Shown in pieces: positions 37,501 to 52,500 of a stretch of DNA of 64,000 nucleotides. Position 1 is the stretch's first letter. The number at the start of each line of letters is the position of its first letter. Both the position numbers and the translations under genes were made by a program. The stretch spans positions 471,446 to 535,445 of the forward strand of contig VFFE01006875.1 of the NCBI GenBank assembly GCA_008921705.1, read 5' to 3'. Below the pieces are notes generated by a model that was given only the letters and a program-made list of their open reading frames with translations, was not told where the DNA came from and searched no databases. Origin of the DNA: Burhinus oedicnemus (lineage: Eukaryota > Chordata > Aves > Charadriiformes > Burhinidae).

Positions 37501-40380
37501 TTTGATAGAACAAAGATTCTACAGTTACCTCAATTCCACGTTATTTTGTTACAAACAGTTATCATGGCCTAAGCCCTGTGCATTGGTGCTCAGATCCACG
37601 GCTTCATCCATGCAACGTTATCTGTCTCAAGAGATCAAACTTTAGCTCTTGTGCTAAATCCCAAATAGGTGATTGAATAAATTCAGCAGCTTTTCCAGCA
37701 CTGAACCCCTTCCCTCCCATGTAACTTGACTCACTCAAATTTCAGATAGACTTATCAAAGAGAGGTCATGTATAAATAGCACAGTCAAAAGCTACATCAG
37801 ATTCAGGAAGACTACTGGTTTAAAAATGTGTTGAGCATCTTTGAAGGCAGAAATTTCCAACATCGCTGCTAGAGAGAAAGAGGAAAAATATTAAAATGAA
37901 ATTTAAAAATTAAGTTTGTTATTTCAATAACTGTGTTTTGTCAGTCAGTATAGGATAAAGCAAAACAGTTCATTTATGCAGTGATGAGGGAAACTTGAGA
38001 GAGAAACTGAGTCATCTCCTGTCCCTTTAGAGATCAAGTCCAGAAATCAAGACTGGTATTTTAAAACTTAGTTTTTCCTAGCCTTTAAAAAAAAAAAAAA
38101 AAAAAAAAAAGGTTTAACGCATAAGTGCTATTTGGTAGTATTGTCTAAAACCAGAATTGTATTTGCATCTTAATATAGGTGTCCATGTTGCAAATTCAAT
38201 AGCGACAAAATTGAGTTGAAGAAAACCACACTGCATATGAACTATCTGCAGCTACACACTGGCTAGTAAACCAAATTAGGACAGAAAGGGTGGAAGTTTT
38301 TCATTTACCTACTGAGCTGCCTATGGAGCCTATTCTGTAACAGTTCTGTGACTACTAGAAAGCAGGCAGAACAATGACTAGACTAATTATTAGCAGTTAT
38401 CTGACCAGACATAACCTGTCTGAAAGGGAAACAAGAAGCTTAGTACATAATAATTTCATCCTTTTTCCTATGAACAGTTAGGAAGTTACATTTCCTTCTC
38501 TTCCATTCAACGAGCAACAAGCCCGACTAAGTTAAGAGAAAATTGAATTTACAGCCATCTTAACCAGGCAGATATTTATAAGGACACCATTAATTCATTT
38601 GCTACCATCATCACATGTTCACTTAAATCGTAAATGCAGTAGTTTCTTCCACTTCATCCATGTAGAAATATTCCTCAGAAAGGAATTATAATGCACAAAC
38701 AAATATTAACCATCCAGATGGACTTGACATTCTAACACTGACAGCCTACTGACAGACATAACGAAACAGCAAAGATGCTCCACGATTACAAATATGGCAC
38801 AGCAGCCTGTGGAGTGACACAAGAGCCCTTCCAAATCTGAGCTAGCAAGGGAAAAAAAATTACAATTTTTTTTAACAGCAAGTATACCTTGCAGTAAATA
38901 TACTCTTGCACCTGGCTACCAGATTTATTATTAAGATCCATGATTTTCACATAAAGTTCCTTAAAGAAGTAGATACTATCATTAAACGATAGTTTTGTTC
39001 CAGCAGTATCTGATGATTAGATGACAGAGCTTTATACATGTCATTGTGTATAATTAAGCTACAGTAATCAAATTCCTTCTGAAAACCCCTACCACTAACG
39101 TGACAACACCAAAGCACACAGGCATTGCAGGCTCAAATCTGTTTGACACACGTAGAACACCTGTTCACAATGACAGAACAGCATGTAAGTTTCCAGAAAT
39201 ACCTTCTCATCTAACCCCATTCCATCATACTTGGGGTTTCCTGGCTTTTGCCAGTAAAGCTACTTCCATGTCCATGCACGTAAACTTAATGAATATTGGA
39301 TGTACTTTTGTGGAGAGAAAAGGCTAAAATTTACACACATCCTAGACTGACACTTGCTCTTTTTATAAGTATGCATACAAATCTGCTTTGGGTGAATTCA
39401 TTTAATAGGAACATCTTTGTTCCTGAAACTCCTGACCAAACTCAGTCTTCTTTGGTCCCTCACCCTAAAAACAACTTCCCATTCACCAAGCCAACAGATG
39501 TTAGAACTATAAATGTGCAGAAGACTTCCAAAGCACTGGTTTCCTTTATGAAAAGACTATTTCAAAGTACATGTAATCCGTAATAAGTGCAATCTTCCTT
39601 TCTGGAAAGCTAGCTACTGCCATGGTAGCCTGACAGGGAGGTCAGAACCAGAGGCAAACCTATACCCTTGCCGTGGAACTCAGTGTCAAACCCAAAACCT
39701 GGCTTAAATGCTGTATTTAGACCTTGACCAGCAAGTAACCGTCTTACCATCACATCAGAAAAGGGCCTAAATACCGTTGCAACTCAACATTCTTATCAGT
39801 AAGAATAAAGGAGTGAATCTATACCAAGTGAGTTAATTTGGTAAAAAAGTGACCACCTTTACTGACTACACTTCACAGGCTAAACTATCCGGCTAGCCAC
39901 AGATTCCGCTTTCTATTTCTCCTGTGTGTTGCTTTTCTTTTTTGCCCTACAAGTTATCTGAAAACTGAAAGCAACGCAAGAAATGCATACACACAGGGTA
40001 CACTTTCAGAAATTCTTTAGTTTCTGCCCACTAGAATATAACTGGAATAACTGACATGTCTTGACATCTGCTTAGGAACACTTGTGACAGGTAAAATAAC
40101 GCTTATTATCTACAGGTATCCTATCCAGCAACTTTCTTTCTAGTCATCACTACTTGTGAAGTGTGCTGTTGCTATTTACAAATGTAAACTATGTAATTAA
40201 AGTTTTAAAATAAATAGACAACCTTTACATTAGGTAGCAACTGGACAATAAGGTAATAGATCGTCCAATTACATCTTTCAAAGAATGATCTGTGTATGCT
40301 GCTCTTTTTTTTTTTTTTTTTTGTGAAGAAAATCCTTGGCTCACAATCTATTCTGCAATAACTTCCTTCATTTTCTTCCT
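34567..40380. other. GDPD1 3'UTR and GDPD1-YPEL2 intergenic region
   Basis: Follows the GDPD1 stop in transcription direction. AT-rich, with T18 at 40305-40322, A24 at 38087-38110 and A18 at 37448-37465. The boundary between GDPD1 3'UTR and intergenic DNA is not visible; the first minus-strand AATAAA found after the stop is at 38924-38929. The CpG-enriched patch next to the gap (34600-34740), with a GTAAGA donor-like site at about 34585-34590 on the minus strand, could belong to the YPEL2 5' end. No other gene seen. Confidence 0.6.
38924..38929 (-). terminator. Candidate GDPD1 poly(A) signal AATAAA
   Basis: TTTATT on the plus strand, AATAAA on the minus strand, about 1.45 kb after the GDPD1 stop. 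It is the first canonical hexamer found by eye; use in vivo is unknown. Confidence 0.3.
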
Positions 40381-40503
40381 TTATGCTGGATAATTGTGTA
40401 AAAACTCCTTAAGTTTTGTTGGATAGTCTGTCATCACTCCAGTTGCTCCCAGATCAAATGCCCTCTTGTATTCTTGTTCTTCATTCAGTACCCAAATATA
40501 CAC
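40381..40503 (-). CDS. GDPD1: GDPD1 exon 10, coding part with stop
   Basis: Acceptor CTCATCTTACAG. Encodes residues 273-312 ([20 protein letters not shown], then [20 protein letters not shown]) and TAA at 40381-40383. Confidence 0.95.
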   Translation of the reverse strand: MYIWVLNEEQEYKRAFDLGATGVMTDYPTKLKEFLHNYPA

Positions 40504-43500
40504 CTGTAAGATGAGATAGAAAGACAAATTATTACAGGAAATGCTCAAATTAAAAGAAAAAGGTGACTTTTGACCTAAGTTGTTCCACGTGAGAGAGATG
40601 ATGCTGAATATATTTAAAACGATAAACGATTACACTGTGATGCCAAAGACACGTGCACAAGCATATCCAATTTCTTCCCTCTTGCCCTCCAAAAAGGGGC
40701 ATTTTCTAGAGGTGACTCCAACTCTATTTCATTACCTGAGACTTCAGATATTTCCAAAAGTCAAAATATTATTTCGTGAAAGCCCAAAATAGGTAAGCAG
40801 TTTAGCAGATTTTGTAGGCTTAAGTTTGAAGTGGGGAAAAAAAATAATCTTAAAAGGTTTTTAAATCAAAGAGTCTTTTTCCAAGCATGCAATTATTCCT
40901 TTGCAACTACAGAACTGCAAATATAACAGCATAAGCTAGCAACACAACAGAAGATGTTGGGGAGAACATGAACCCATCTTAAGGCCATATCTGCCTGGTT
41001 CAAATTCTCACTAGCTTAAAAGCACATTTGCTTTAGCTTTGCCACACTGTACCTGAATGCCCCGAGCAGTGAGGTGGTCAAAAAGCGCTTTCCGCATTAG
41101 CAGTCTGCAGAAAGGAGAACAATATTATTTAAGAACTTGAAGTATATATGACATTTTCAATGTTTGTTGATGTTCTATAATAAATTTTCCATAGAGCATT
41201 TAGATTCAAATTTTTCCACAAGAAAGTGATTAGAAACCTAATTATTGAAAACTTTTAGTTCAAGCATAACACAGATACCCAGAAATTTGCCTTAGCTATG
41301 GATATTTGTACCAACTCTTCTGAAGATCAAATCCAGCAGAATTCTCCTTCATCGTACAGGTAACCTTGTACCATGTCTGATGAATCAATCCCTTTGCATT
41401 CAGAAGAGATTTTATCCTTCACACTAGAAGACATGAAAACTCTACTGGCCACTCAAGAAATCAAACTAAAAGATGTCAGACACAGAAGCAAGAGCCAGAA
41501 GACACTTACTGCAATCACATTCAACTTCTGAAAGCATAAGACTAAGTTGCCTCTGAAGCACAGATACTCTTAAAATGCAAAGTGTTCCACGTAAGCCAAA
41601 CTATCTCTTCTGACAACGTTATGAAACAGTCACAATCCCATGAAACGCAAAAGCCGCATTCTGAGTCTACTTGCATGCTAATTAACTGAACACACTTAAC
41701 GACAGAAAATAAATAGACTAAATTGGAATAATGCCCACCATTACCGCACCTCAGTATGTTTCAGCATATAAAAAATAAAAGCATACAGGAACACCTACGT
41801 AAGATTTGAATATGATTTATGCTGCACTGACAAAAAAAGCTAGAAGAAACTGAAAAAAATTACAACATTAACAAGTAGCTATAGCAATATCTAGTCTTAG
41901 TTGCTTGAGCCAACTGTTAATACACAGCAAAATATAAATAAAAATTTAATAAGATTAAAATCTTACGCGTCAGCTAGCCAGATAATAAATTTCTGGCTTC
42001 TTGTAATCTTCTGAGGTTCTTTCAGCCTGTTGAGTAAGAGGAAGGAAAATCAGAACACAAATTAAAATACTATTTGAGATGTTCCTGCAAAAGGAACATG
42101 AATTAATCTTGCAGTTTCTCAAATTAGTGCAGTAATTTCACTGTCTAAGACAGCGACTTAGAATTGGGTTACACGAGAGAAATGTGCTACATTTAAGAGA
42201 AGCAGCAGATGGGTATTCAGCAGCATTTGAAGAAAAGTATAAGAAACAAAGAGCACGTGAAAACTAATATCCTCCCTATTACTGACTTGCCTCTTGGCCT
42301 TATTCAGACTAATTTGTTCTCAAGAAAGAGGGAGAAAAGGGCAAGAATTAGTTATTCGTATAGCACTGCTACATATTACTATCTAGACGGCATCAGCACA
42401 AGCTACGTTGTAAAGGCAGCTGCACGAAGGCGGTATTTACAGGAGATGCTGTAAACAGGAAACATTGATATACACAGGCACTATCAACTGAGTAACTCAG
42501 AGCTGGCTAGAGACTGGTTAAATACTGAGAAGCAGAAGATTTGTATGGCTTTCTCTTAGGAATATACAGAAGTGCCTAAACTAACAAAACCGTATCCTCA
42601 GCCTGAGGATACAGAGTAAACCAATGCTCAAGCTGGCATTATTATTCACCCGCTTTACTATCATTTCAGTGCAGCACCCACCAACGGACTCTAACTCACT
42701 TGAGGATGATTGAAGGCATGGGAATTTCCAAGAATTCTTCCTTGAAAGGAATGAATGGCAGCAGACCGGTGTAGAACAGGCCAAGAAGCAGGAGGACACG
42801 TTGCAAACAGAAGATGATGGGAATGTTAGCATTCTGCAGGAACCAGGAAGAAAGACTCTAAATTATCTTGGTACATTGTTGAGACTGTTGCAATTAAATT
42901 TACTCATCAATGCACATGAAAGTTTAGCCCTTGCACCTAAAGATTAGGCTGCCAACTGCTCATGATATGCATGCCACTGAATTTAAATTACTCTTTCTGG
43001 TACCTTGTAATCCAAGCAAAAGTTTTAGACAATTTGAAGGGGCATTGGGACCTGAAAAGGTAACGTTTCAGTGGTCACAGTACTGATTTTGTTACCTGCC
43101 TACATCACCTTTCCAGATTGCATGACACTATGCAGCATGTTCTCTTAGACTAGCATTACCACAAAGAGCAAGCTGTGCTTTAGCACAGGACTTGTGAAGC
43201 AAGTTCATGTGATATCAAACTGTAACAACACATTTTTAAAGATGCTGGTTTATGAACCAAAATATTTGGGCACTGATGCTGTGAAAATGAGCAAATATAA
43301 CTGCTGTTCAGATAGGAAATGGTGTGTTGTCCTGCACAGATAAATCAGAACAGTATCTGTACTCTCAACTAGATCAGTTTCACTCAGGTGCATAACTACC
43401 CTGGACTAAGCACAATTTTAATTTAATTCTAAATTGTACAATTCCTCAGCACAAAAAGGAATAGAACCTATAGCTGTAAAATAGCTTTATATCAAGATAA

Positions 43501-46500
43501 CTGTATGTCAACTAGTGACCACATCCACTATTTTCATAAAAAGAAACACACAATAAGCAATCCTTAGAAAAATTGCTTTTGTACCAGATGAATGATGGGC
43601 AAAACAGGCTCTAGGAGTTCCTGGAATACAATCATAACACCCTATACTTTACAGAACAAGAATAAAGCATGATGAAGCTTAATTCCCCAAGTATTTCCTT
43701 GTAGAGTATATGGGTGTTAACTGTGCTTGTTTTATTGTAACAGTGTAGTAAGCAGAATACAATCTAAGCGCAAGATTTCCTATCACATCTGAAAGCCTGG
43801 CATAGCTGGCTAGATCCTGATTTACAGGGTGCTTTTCTGTACATTTTGTCACCACACAGTAACAAGCAGGCAAGAACAAAGCTTAGCTAGACCCATTCTT
43901 ACCTCCTTAAGACACTTTGATACAACCTCATAATTTGCATTCCCCCATACCGTCAAATGCTCGCGCTTATACTGACTCACGAGCTCTGAAACCTGCAATA
44001 TAAAAAAAGCAGAACTCTAACATGTTTTCATAGAAAATTATGTGCAGCATTACTTAACTGAAACTCTACCTGCTACTTTTCAACTATATAAGTCAATACA
44101 GAAAAGATAGTTCTTCTATACTCTCTCCCAACTTAAGATGATTGTGCTGCTTTGACTGGGAAGAAACAGGTGTTAAGGTCAACAGATACAAGGAACGAGC
44201 ATTACACCTACAAAAAACTCTAAATAATTTAAGAAAACTAGGTGACAAAATCATATCTGAGAGAAAGCAGATTTCCTATTCTGTGATGAACACTTATCTT
44301 TACACTCACGTCATGTTTTTATGCTGCTTTGGTAAACAACACTCCGTAAGAAGGCCCTTAATATGAAGTACAAAACAAACTTGTCTCTAGCAGTGTAGCT
44401 TCAGTTTCATGTCAAGATTAGGGTCAGTAAAGAGCCGTTTGCTGAGTATCTCACCCAAGATCGCTTCTGTGTCTTCTGTATTACCTCATACATGGAGCAA
44501 GATCTAACACATGAAGGATGAAGCAGTCCAAGAACACAGATTTTTAGTGTCACAGACTGCTAGCAATTCCAAGAAACTTTTCTTTTGGAACTTCAACATC
44601 ATTACATGACATTCAGTCTCAGTTCAGCGTGGATTTTCATGTACCTTTCTGATCAACACATTGTTGTTCACTTTGATGTCAATGTTGACAGGAGTCTGTG
44701 GAAATGCCTCAAACACCTCTTCCAGGAGTGGAATACGGTTGTCCTTTCCCTCACAGTGACATTCTGGGGAAACAAGAACGTTGACCCTGCTGTGACCATT
44801 TTTAATACACTGCAGATAAAAGTTGATATCTCAGAGCACTTGTTATCTTAAAATTAATACATCGTTCCCAGAATTAGAGAATTTTTTATCTGAAAATAAA
44901 AAAAATTAAAAAATTTACTTCACTCGAATAGTTATAATTAATTATGACAAGCTCACTTCTGTAATGAAAATGCCCTAAGCATATTGCACGTTTAGCTCTG
45001 AACTTCATAAATTCAGGCATTATTTAGCAACAGTAGGAGTGCAGGCATCGTTAAAATCCCAAAATAGCAAACACAGGCTCAGCTACCACATACCAAATGC
45101 AATGAGATTAATATGAAATGAGACCAAATGAGAAAACCTTTTCCTTCTAGGAAAATTTACTGGAGAAGCGTAATGAGTAAAGGGAACAGAAGGCAAACTC
45201 CCCAGATTTCATTGTCTGAAACTGCTTGTGGCTCTAGGGAATTAACTGAAGGCTCTCGTCATCTCTTTGTATTATTGTACATAAACAAAAGACATATACG
45301 TGTGAAAGTAACACGTCATGGATCTCCTCTTGATGCATTTTAAGTACTTCGCAATTTTGAAAAGAAAAGCTTAACACAACATTTGCTTGCTGGGCAATTC
45401 AAATATGGAAAAGCTATACAAGATAGCCACACAAAGCCCCTCGAGCAAACACACCTGATATAATCTCGTGATATAACCTTTTCCAGGTGGAAGTGCTCTC
45501 AACATGTTTTATTCAAATCACAGTCCCGTGAATCACAGTTTTCACAAGAAAACAGGTTATTCTTTTTCAAGGTTTTCCTCTCTTGCAGCAATATTGGTAC
45601 TGAACTTTAAGTCATATATACAGTAACTACTACTCTTCCTATTCACCCTTTTGAAAACATCTATATTATCTGACACCTCGTAGTATTTCAAGCCCAGAGT
45701 GCACCAGCACAACGGCATCTGAACTGTAAGGAAACTCTACTCTGCCTTCTCTTCGTTTTTGGAACAACAAATTTTCAATCAGCACTCTCTGGAGATCTCA
45801 CAAGGGAACTGGAAAGCAGTTGCAAGAAGCAGACAAGCAAACAATTAAGATGTTTACTTGGAGAAAGATATCTTGCACCTCAGACTTACTCACTGCTAAC
45901 TGGTATGAAAAAAACCCAAACCATATTTTGATTTCTAAAGCTAGGATTATATTTTCCTTTTAAAACTTTTCTTATCAAGATGCTGATAGAAGCAAATCCA
46001 CTTTTCTACTCCCTTTGTCAAAATAAAAAATTGCCACTCTACAATAATGGAAAATTAGTTACTGTAAATTGAAGCAGCAAAAGACAAAAACTTACCTTTC
46101 TGAAATGTGACATCCAACTTCGATAGATATGGTGGCAGTTCCTTAAAAATAGAGGGAAATGGAACACTAATTCAAATGCAGGGATATAATCATGACTTTT
46201 CTCAAAAAAGACAAAAAAATTACAATTCATAAGCCATGTAAGTTATCTTTAAAGACAAAAATAATGTATTTTTTTAAATCTTCTTGCCCAAAACATGATT
46301 TAGAAGCACTGTGTTCATTCTTACTTGCACTATTTGGCATTCTTAGACTTGTGTTACCTGTAGCTGAGTAAGGCAAAATGTTTCCAGACGCCTGTCTGAA
46401 AATCCTGAGAATTTCACTTAAATATCAGATGGAAAGACAGTTCTGTAAATCAAGCTTTTAAAACTGTCAATGCAGGTGGGATTCATCTGCCGGTTTTCCC

Positions 46501-49500
46501 ATTATAAAGCTGGTCATACGAGAAGGAGCTTGTTGACGAAGCTTGCTTTGTCACCAGTATGGCAAAACAGGCCCACCTCCAGAAAGTTATTCATCCAACC
46601 TACTATTGGATTGGTTAATCACTTTCCGGAAATGTGCTGGTTTTTCTCCTTTGACTACTTTTTTTTTTTTTCTTTTTTTTCTTTCTTAAGTAAGACAAGA
46701 TGAATCCCTTCCTTAGATTTTGGATACTTGACATACACACAACCTTCCTGCCCACCCCAGCCACTCTACAAACACATTTTTAAACACCATCTAGCATGAA
46801 CAGTTATTCTTCAACTTACAGAATATTTGAGGTCGGATATGTTGACATCAATTCCTGTTGATCTCTTCAGGTTCTCATCATGGGACACAACTACTTGCTC
46901 GTCTTTTGTCAGGTGACAATCTAGCTCCAACATGTCTGTTCCTATATTAACCGCACTGGAAGCAAAGAAGTCTGCCTTGAACCACACATTTATTTCGTAC
47001 AGGTCCAAACCCAACACATACATGCTATTCAATTAAACTGATCTCAGTGGAGGTACTTTAGATGCTTTATGATGCAATGAATCCTCACAATCTTGCTGCA
47101 AAGCAAGCAGCAAATAACTCTGCTGCACTGGGAAAGGTGATGCAAGAATAAACAACATATCACGAATCAGGGATGGGATTTGAACGCGGGAGTTTTGGCT
47201 CCATCTTCCATAGAAATCAAGCTGCACACCTATCAATTGCAGCCTACCACCTCAGTATTGAGAAACCTACTTCTAAAGTATTGTTTCAGAATGTTGAGCG
47301 TGATGTTTTTTAGTATCAGCACATTTACCACTGGAAGAAGCAAGCTGTTTTAAAAGAAGTAATCAATTTTGTGGTAAGCATAAACAATAAATGACAGAGA
47401 TGCGAAAACCTTTTTTTACTTGATTTAAGTTAATCATGAACGGATGGATCAGGAAATTAGCAATGGGGTTTTCAGGCTTTTGGCTTTTTTGGCTAGCAAA
47501 ACTTAAAAATTTAAAAAAACCTATTATTATTTTAATGAAAAAGTTTTAATTTTAAATTTCAAAAAAATAAACCACTAAAACACCCACTCATATTTATCAA
47601 ACAGCTATTCCTGTTCCAATCCGCTGCTTTGAAAAATTCCAATCCAATCCCAAACCCACTCTACAGAAGCTTAGCTCATAGGAGGAGGAGTAAAAGGCAG
47701 CAGAAAGTAGTAAAAATAGTGATGAAAAATAAGTACAAGAAACCTCACACCAGAACACAAAAACTAAGCTTTACTCCAACAAGAAGCGAATTGCTTATTT
47801 CATTAGCAAAGATACTCAGAAGGTATCATTCCAGCAGACACCTAGAAGTCCTGGCCTGAAATCTGAACGCTCCCTGAAGAACACTGGGCTGTTCTTTTTA
47901 TCCACCTACAAACAAACCTAGAAGATCTGCTGAGTACAGTCTATACTGGACTCAAAGCTCTGCGACTTCGGTAACAGCCTTTTCCTTCAGAAAAGGGCTT
48001 TACTGACTGCTGAAGTACAGACGTGCCATAAACATTCACAAATGCAATAACAAAAGAAAAAAAAATCAGAATATGTAAGTGTTTAACACAATTTCTGGTG
48101 CAGCTGGGATAACGATCAAGAAGGGGGTTGTTAAATTAAGCTAAATTCGTTAACTGTTTTCCAGTGCCACTAATTAAGAATTAGGAGAGGTACAAAATCT
48201 TATTACACATGGAATATACACAGCCTGTTCTGGGTAATCTTCCCTCCTGAGGAAAAGCATCTCCAAATATGCTACAGGAGATTTGCCAAATTTGTAGAAG
48301 ACGTTCCCATCTAGTACCACGTACTATCATTTAACCAGCAAAATTTATTAGAAATATTACTGTTTGAGAAATTCAGGACTGATGCTGCATGGAAAAAAGA
48401 GAACAACAGCCTGCTTTGTTAACAAATTTGAGAATCTGCCAGGCTCTTACTAGCAGCTTGTTGCTAAATAAACTTCCTTAAAGTGCTGCGTTTTTTCAGC
48501 TGGAAATCAGTTTGTTCTGCAGCTCTGTAGTAACACATCAAATCTACATTGCTCCAGAGAAGACTCCAGATGTTCTCCAGATTCAGAAGAACATGTTGGA
48601 TTCAGATCCAACTGCTCCAAAACTCAAGTTGTAATGCAGGCTCACATTTGCAAATTAGGATGACAGAGCTCTGCTTGTGTTTAACTCCAACTGTTTTCAA
48701 GTACAATGACATACCAGGAAATATATAAGAAAAGCCTTACCTTGGAAACTAAATTCCTTTAGGCAAGGCCTAATATAGCACAATGTATAGAGTTTATAAA
48801 TACTAAGTTGATCATGTATTTTTATTACGGTAAATACAGTGTTTAAAGCTTTCTCTCTAAATGAAGTATGTTCACAAAAGAAGAGGAAATATAATGAGAA
48901 ATTATCTAGAGAGTTTATTTAGCAGCCTCCTGTCAAGACAATGCTAAAGTATATGGCTGTATTAGGGACAATTAAATTGGTAATTAAATTCTTATGACAT
49001 CTTTTATGCCAGATCCCCACATATTTGAAAACACTACAAGTGTCTCTTTTAGCTTAAAATCAGTTATTTTAAATATCTAAAACCATCACAGAACCAAGGA
49101 GAGGAGGAAGAGAGCATCTGTCATTCGTCTCAGTGGCCAGTCTGGCCCAAACCACAATGACAGTATAACATGATTACAGCCCCCAAAAAAATAATCTATT
49201 AGGCACTTTACCATGCAAAACCAAAAAACTACTGTCTTTGGTAGAAAAAGGTTATAATTGCTCTCCAGAATATTTGTAAGTTAAGCTAGTATAGAACTTG
49301 AAAGTACCAATAAGACCGCCTCCCCCCCATACACTTTGTTGATATATTACTATAATTTCTTCATTATCATGCAACAGTATTAAATATTCTCCAATCACTA
49401 CTAAAGTGTAAATAGCATAAATAAAACTATTTGCTTGTCGATACTTAGGTTACTGTCAACAAGGCAAAAACAAGGCGGTAGGTCTTACGCTGCAGACAAG

Positions 49501-52500
49501 GAATCTCTTTTGGATTTAACTACATCAATGGTCAAATACGCCTGCTTGTCCAAACCCGCAGAAACAGCTCTTGCAGGCACGCCCTATTTGGCTTCATGCA
49601 AAATCTGATGGGTTATAAATTGATTAGCTCATACCAGCCACCTGAGTCAATTCAGATAATATTTCACCATGCAGATCACCAATTTTCTACCCAATTCCTT
49701 TTGCTAGCTTACCAGTGGAGATGGGAATGAGCAGATGGGAAGGACAAAGCTTTTACCCCTTCACAGCGGAAGCCAGAACACTTTCTACTGCCTAATGCAA
49801 AAGAATCGCTCTGACTCTGCTTTCTGCAGACATAATACGCCTTTATTATTCAGCCAAGACAATCTCAAAACAAGTAACTGAACTTTGCTATTGGCAGTTG
49901 AGATGAGTTCAAAAAGTAGACCTCAACACATTTGTTACACTATAGCTGTAAAATAATTAAAATGGTCAGAAAAGAGACAGACAAAACTCTGAATCATCAC
50001 AAAACATGACCTGACTCCTAGCACAGTCCTTATTCTAAGTACTACAGCTTACTTCTGGGAATGAAACAAAAATAGTTTATGGTATAACTTTCTAAGAGCC
50101 CTATACATATAAAACCAGTATGAGACTAACTGAAAATTAAGAAACAGTTAAAAGAATAGAAGCACTTCCCAGAAACTGTGGTAACAGGCTTGAAAAAAGG
50201 CAGGCCAGCAGCAGGAAAAAGACCCACAAAACTATGCTAAGCTTCCATGGAGATAGAAAATACTGCAGTACTTTCAATAGCACTGTTTGGTTGGGAAAGC
50301 TGGCACTCCTCAGTCTGCAAGGAAATGTGCAGACTGATGAGCCTACTTAGCACAAAGCAAATTAAAAAAACCAAACAAAACAAAGAGAAATCTATATAAT
50401 TTGGTCACTGCTCATTGGCAGCTGGAGTTTTAGATATGCTTCTTTTTCAAATGCCTTTGAGAACCTTGTTAGAATTCACTCCTTAAATGCTGGAGGCTTA
50501 AAAGGCTTTCCGGTACCAACTCAATTTTAAACCCATAGATAAGAGGCTTTCACACATTGTGCAAATGAAGTATGCATATGAAGGGAAAAAACATAACACA
50601 AACATTTTTAATAGCTTTACAGATAGTGTACTAAAAGTCACTAACATTAGGATTTCAGTCACAGTAATTCTAGGAGACAAATTATTAACTTTCTGTATAG
50701 AGGAGGGAACTGAATACTATGAAACTGTGGAATATCTAAGAGGATTGCTTACAGCCATAATAGCAGTCAACAGATTCAGACTTGCTGAAATCCAGCCTTG
50801 TATGCTAATTAGCATATTGGTATAGGCTATCATCTGAAATACCTTTTGAGAAACATCAATGTATCTAGAAAAAACAGTATATGATGTTAGCTATGAAAAA
50901 TAGCTTTATAATGATAAATAAATTAATGGAAGTAATTACCATTAAACATGGAAGCAGTATTGTTTCATGTTTTATTAGCTAGCCCAGGAGGAATCAGGCC
51001 TTAGGAGTTCTATTTCCAATTGCCAGTCTACCACATTATTGCGTACAAATCGTATTTTGTGGTATCCCAATTCTTTCTTGTTTAAATTGAAGTAGTATTT
51101 AGCAATTCACAGAAGTCATCCAAAGGAGAGATGACTTTCAGAAATAGGACACTGTACCCCAAACAACTGATGGAAGTCCTATCTTTCTTGACTGTTTCAC
51201 TCACTGAAGACAATGAGAACACTGCTGCTTTAGGCATTATTAGTTCCATTTGTACTCACTGATGAAAGGCTGCCATCGTGTTTTCCAGGTTCTCTCCAGC
51301 ACCTACAAAAATAACAAAAAAACCTAAAACATATACAAAATCCATTTCCTCCCCTCAAATCCAGTGGAAATAAATAAATAAATAAAAGGGTTAAAAAATT
51401 TACATACTTTGAGGAAATATTTGGAGGAATGAGTATGAAGCTAGAGTCAAAAATCCCCGTTGCTGCTAACCTACTAGGGAGACCCAAGAGACAGAACTTT
51501 CTCAAGGTAAAACAATTAAAAAGAAAACAGAAAAAAAAGACTGTTATCTTGGATTTGTATAACACTTTGAATATACAAAACAAAATGTCTATTTTACCAG
51601 AGGTTGGGTGCCCTGTTTTTCCTTAAAGGTGTTGTATTCGGCTATGACAATAGGCTCTACAGGCACAGAAACAGTATATGCAAAAAGTCTACTGCAGAGT
51701 TAGTGGGTGGGGTAATAAGAGGAAAGGTAACAAGAGCGGGGCGGGGAACAAACCAAGACAAACCAAGAAAAAAAGCACTGAAGACTCTAAAACTGATATT
51801 CCCTAAATGCATAACCCAGTTGATGCTCAAAGAGCTGACAATCCCTTTTTTCAGTGCAAGGATACTTCCTGAAACAGCACTAATCTGTCAATAAAAGTTA
51901 ATGCTGCTGGCAAAGGGAGGTCTCATGCACGAGGAATGAAACACACATCAACTCCAGTTAAGAAATTAAAGGACGAGCAAATTAAATTTTCTCTCAGGCA
52001 GGAGTGAACTCTGCAACTTTTAAGCCATCACTCTCCACACAGAAATCTTTGAAAATCAGCCTGGTTAGGGACTGGAAAAGGTTGTGCCTTCTCTTTGCTT
52101 CAGAGAATATGGAACGTTACATACTGAAAAACAAAACAACTTCAGGAAGATATATGTAGTGGTGAGGATATCTATGCAAATTTTAACTACTCTTTGACAG
52201 TGATGAATGACAGACTTTGTAAACAGCAATTACAAAAGCTTAAACTAAGGCCTTGCCTATTAACAAGACCTTACCAGTATATACTTATCCAAGTCTGTGT
52301 TTAGTTACTTAATTAAAGCAACGCAATTCTATGCACACACAACTAGCAATTTAAAATTGTTATCAGGCTAGCTTGCATTGGTAAGTTTACAAAATGAAAG
52401 ACTTAACTGACTTAGAATCATAATGACAAAATCTGCATTGTTTAACGTAATCCAATACAGTAAGTCCACAGCAGCTTCCGCGGTTAGACATTCACCAATA

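Larger units (their letters stand above)
40504..46819 (-). other. GDPD1 introns 3 to 9 (exons listed separately)
   Basis: Introns at 40504-41052, 41105-41966, 42027-42699, 42834-43902, 43993-44644, 44764-46095 and 46142-46819, between about 0.5 and 1.3 kb each. AT-rich; no further gene or clear mobile element seen. Confidence 0.85.

Noticed and set aside
47150..47235. tRNA gene suggested by GTTCAAATCCC
   Set aside because: No pairing acceptor stem or anticodon arm; the surrounding sequence fits the tRNA-derived head of a MIR-type SINE.
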